Part shown: one piece after another, positions 6,385 through 6,817 of the stretch
Numbering within the stretch: position 1 is the stretch's first letter
Layout: each line of letters opens with the position of its first letter
Source: Brevundimonas sp. UBA986
Lineage (GTDB): Bacteria; Pseudomonadota; Alphaproteobacteria; Caulobacterales; Caulobacteraceae
Direction: 5' to 3'
Length of the DNA: 6,817 nt
Assembly: GCA_002292165.1 (NCBI GenBank)
Contig: DBBK01000152.1
Coordinates: 41,084-47,900, forward strand
Position numbers and translations under genes: made by a program
Notes under the pieces: model-generated
What the model was told of the DNA's origin: nothing
The model's database searches: none
What the model saw: only the letters and a program-made list of their open reading frames with translations

Positions 6385-6817
<433 letters not shown>

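Overview
The window is GC-rich with strongly GC-biased third codon positions. Its protein repertoire (secreted caspase-fold protein, DEAD-box helicase with a Lys/Pro/Trp-rich tail, CUT1-type sugar-ABC ATPase) suggests an alphaproteobacterium, most likely in Caulobacterales and possibly Brevundimonas-like. This placement is an inference from composition and protein style, because no rRNA or other taxonomic marker is present.

Layout: (1) 23-2446, minus strand: an 807-residue exported protein with a signal peptide, four PPC-like beta-sandwich repeats, a caspase/metacaspase-like domain with an intact His/Cys pair, and an EF-hand-like loop. (2) 2447-2678: a divergent intergenic region holding an AT-rich palindrome. 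(3) 2679-4769, plus strand: a DEAD-box RNA helicase with all canonical motifs, a DbpA/CsdA-type RNA-binding domain and a basic tail built around repeated K-x-W units. (4) 4770-5074: a gene-poor stretch. Its left part is an AT-rich island carrying a hairpin plus T7 that reads as an intrinsic terminator on the minus strand, and its right part is very GC-rich with several short hairpins. (5) 5075-6310, plus strand: a 411-residue protein resembling capsule/polysaccharide GT-B type proteins, with no visible Shine-Dalgarno sequence. (6) 6311-6384: a short gap containing a near-perfect LacI-family-like operator. (7) 6385 to the window edge: the first 144 codons of a MalK/UgpC-type ABC ATPase.

The genes do not look like one pathway. 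The caspase-like gene and the helicase are divergently transcribed. The glycosyltransferase-like gene is separated from the helicase by 305 bases. The ABC ATPase appears to have its own regulated start. No mobile element, CRISPR array, tRNA or rRNA was seen. I found no convincing new multi-gene system. The items most worth a second look are the PPC/caspase/EF-hand architecture, the orphan minus-strand terminator, and the LacI-type operator ahead of the ABC gene.
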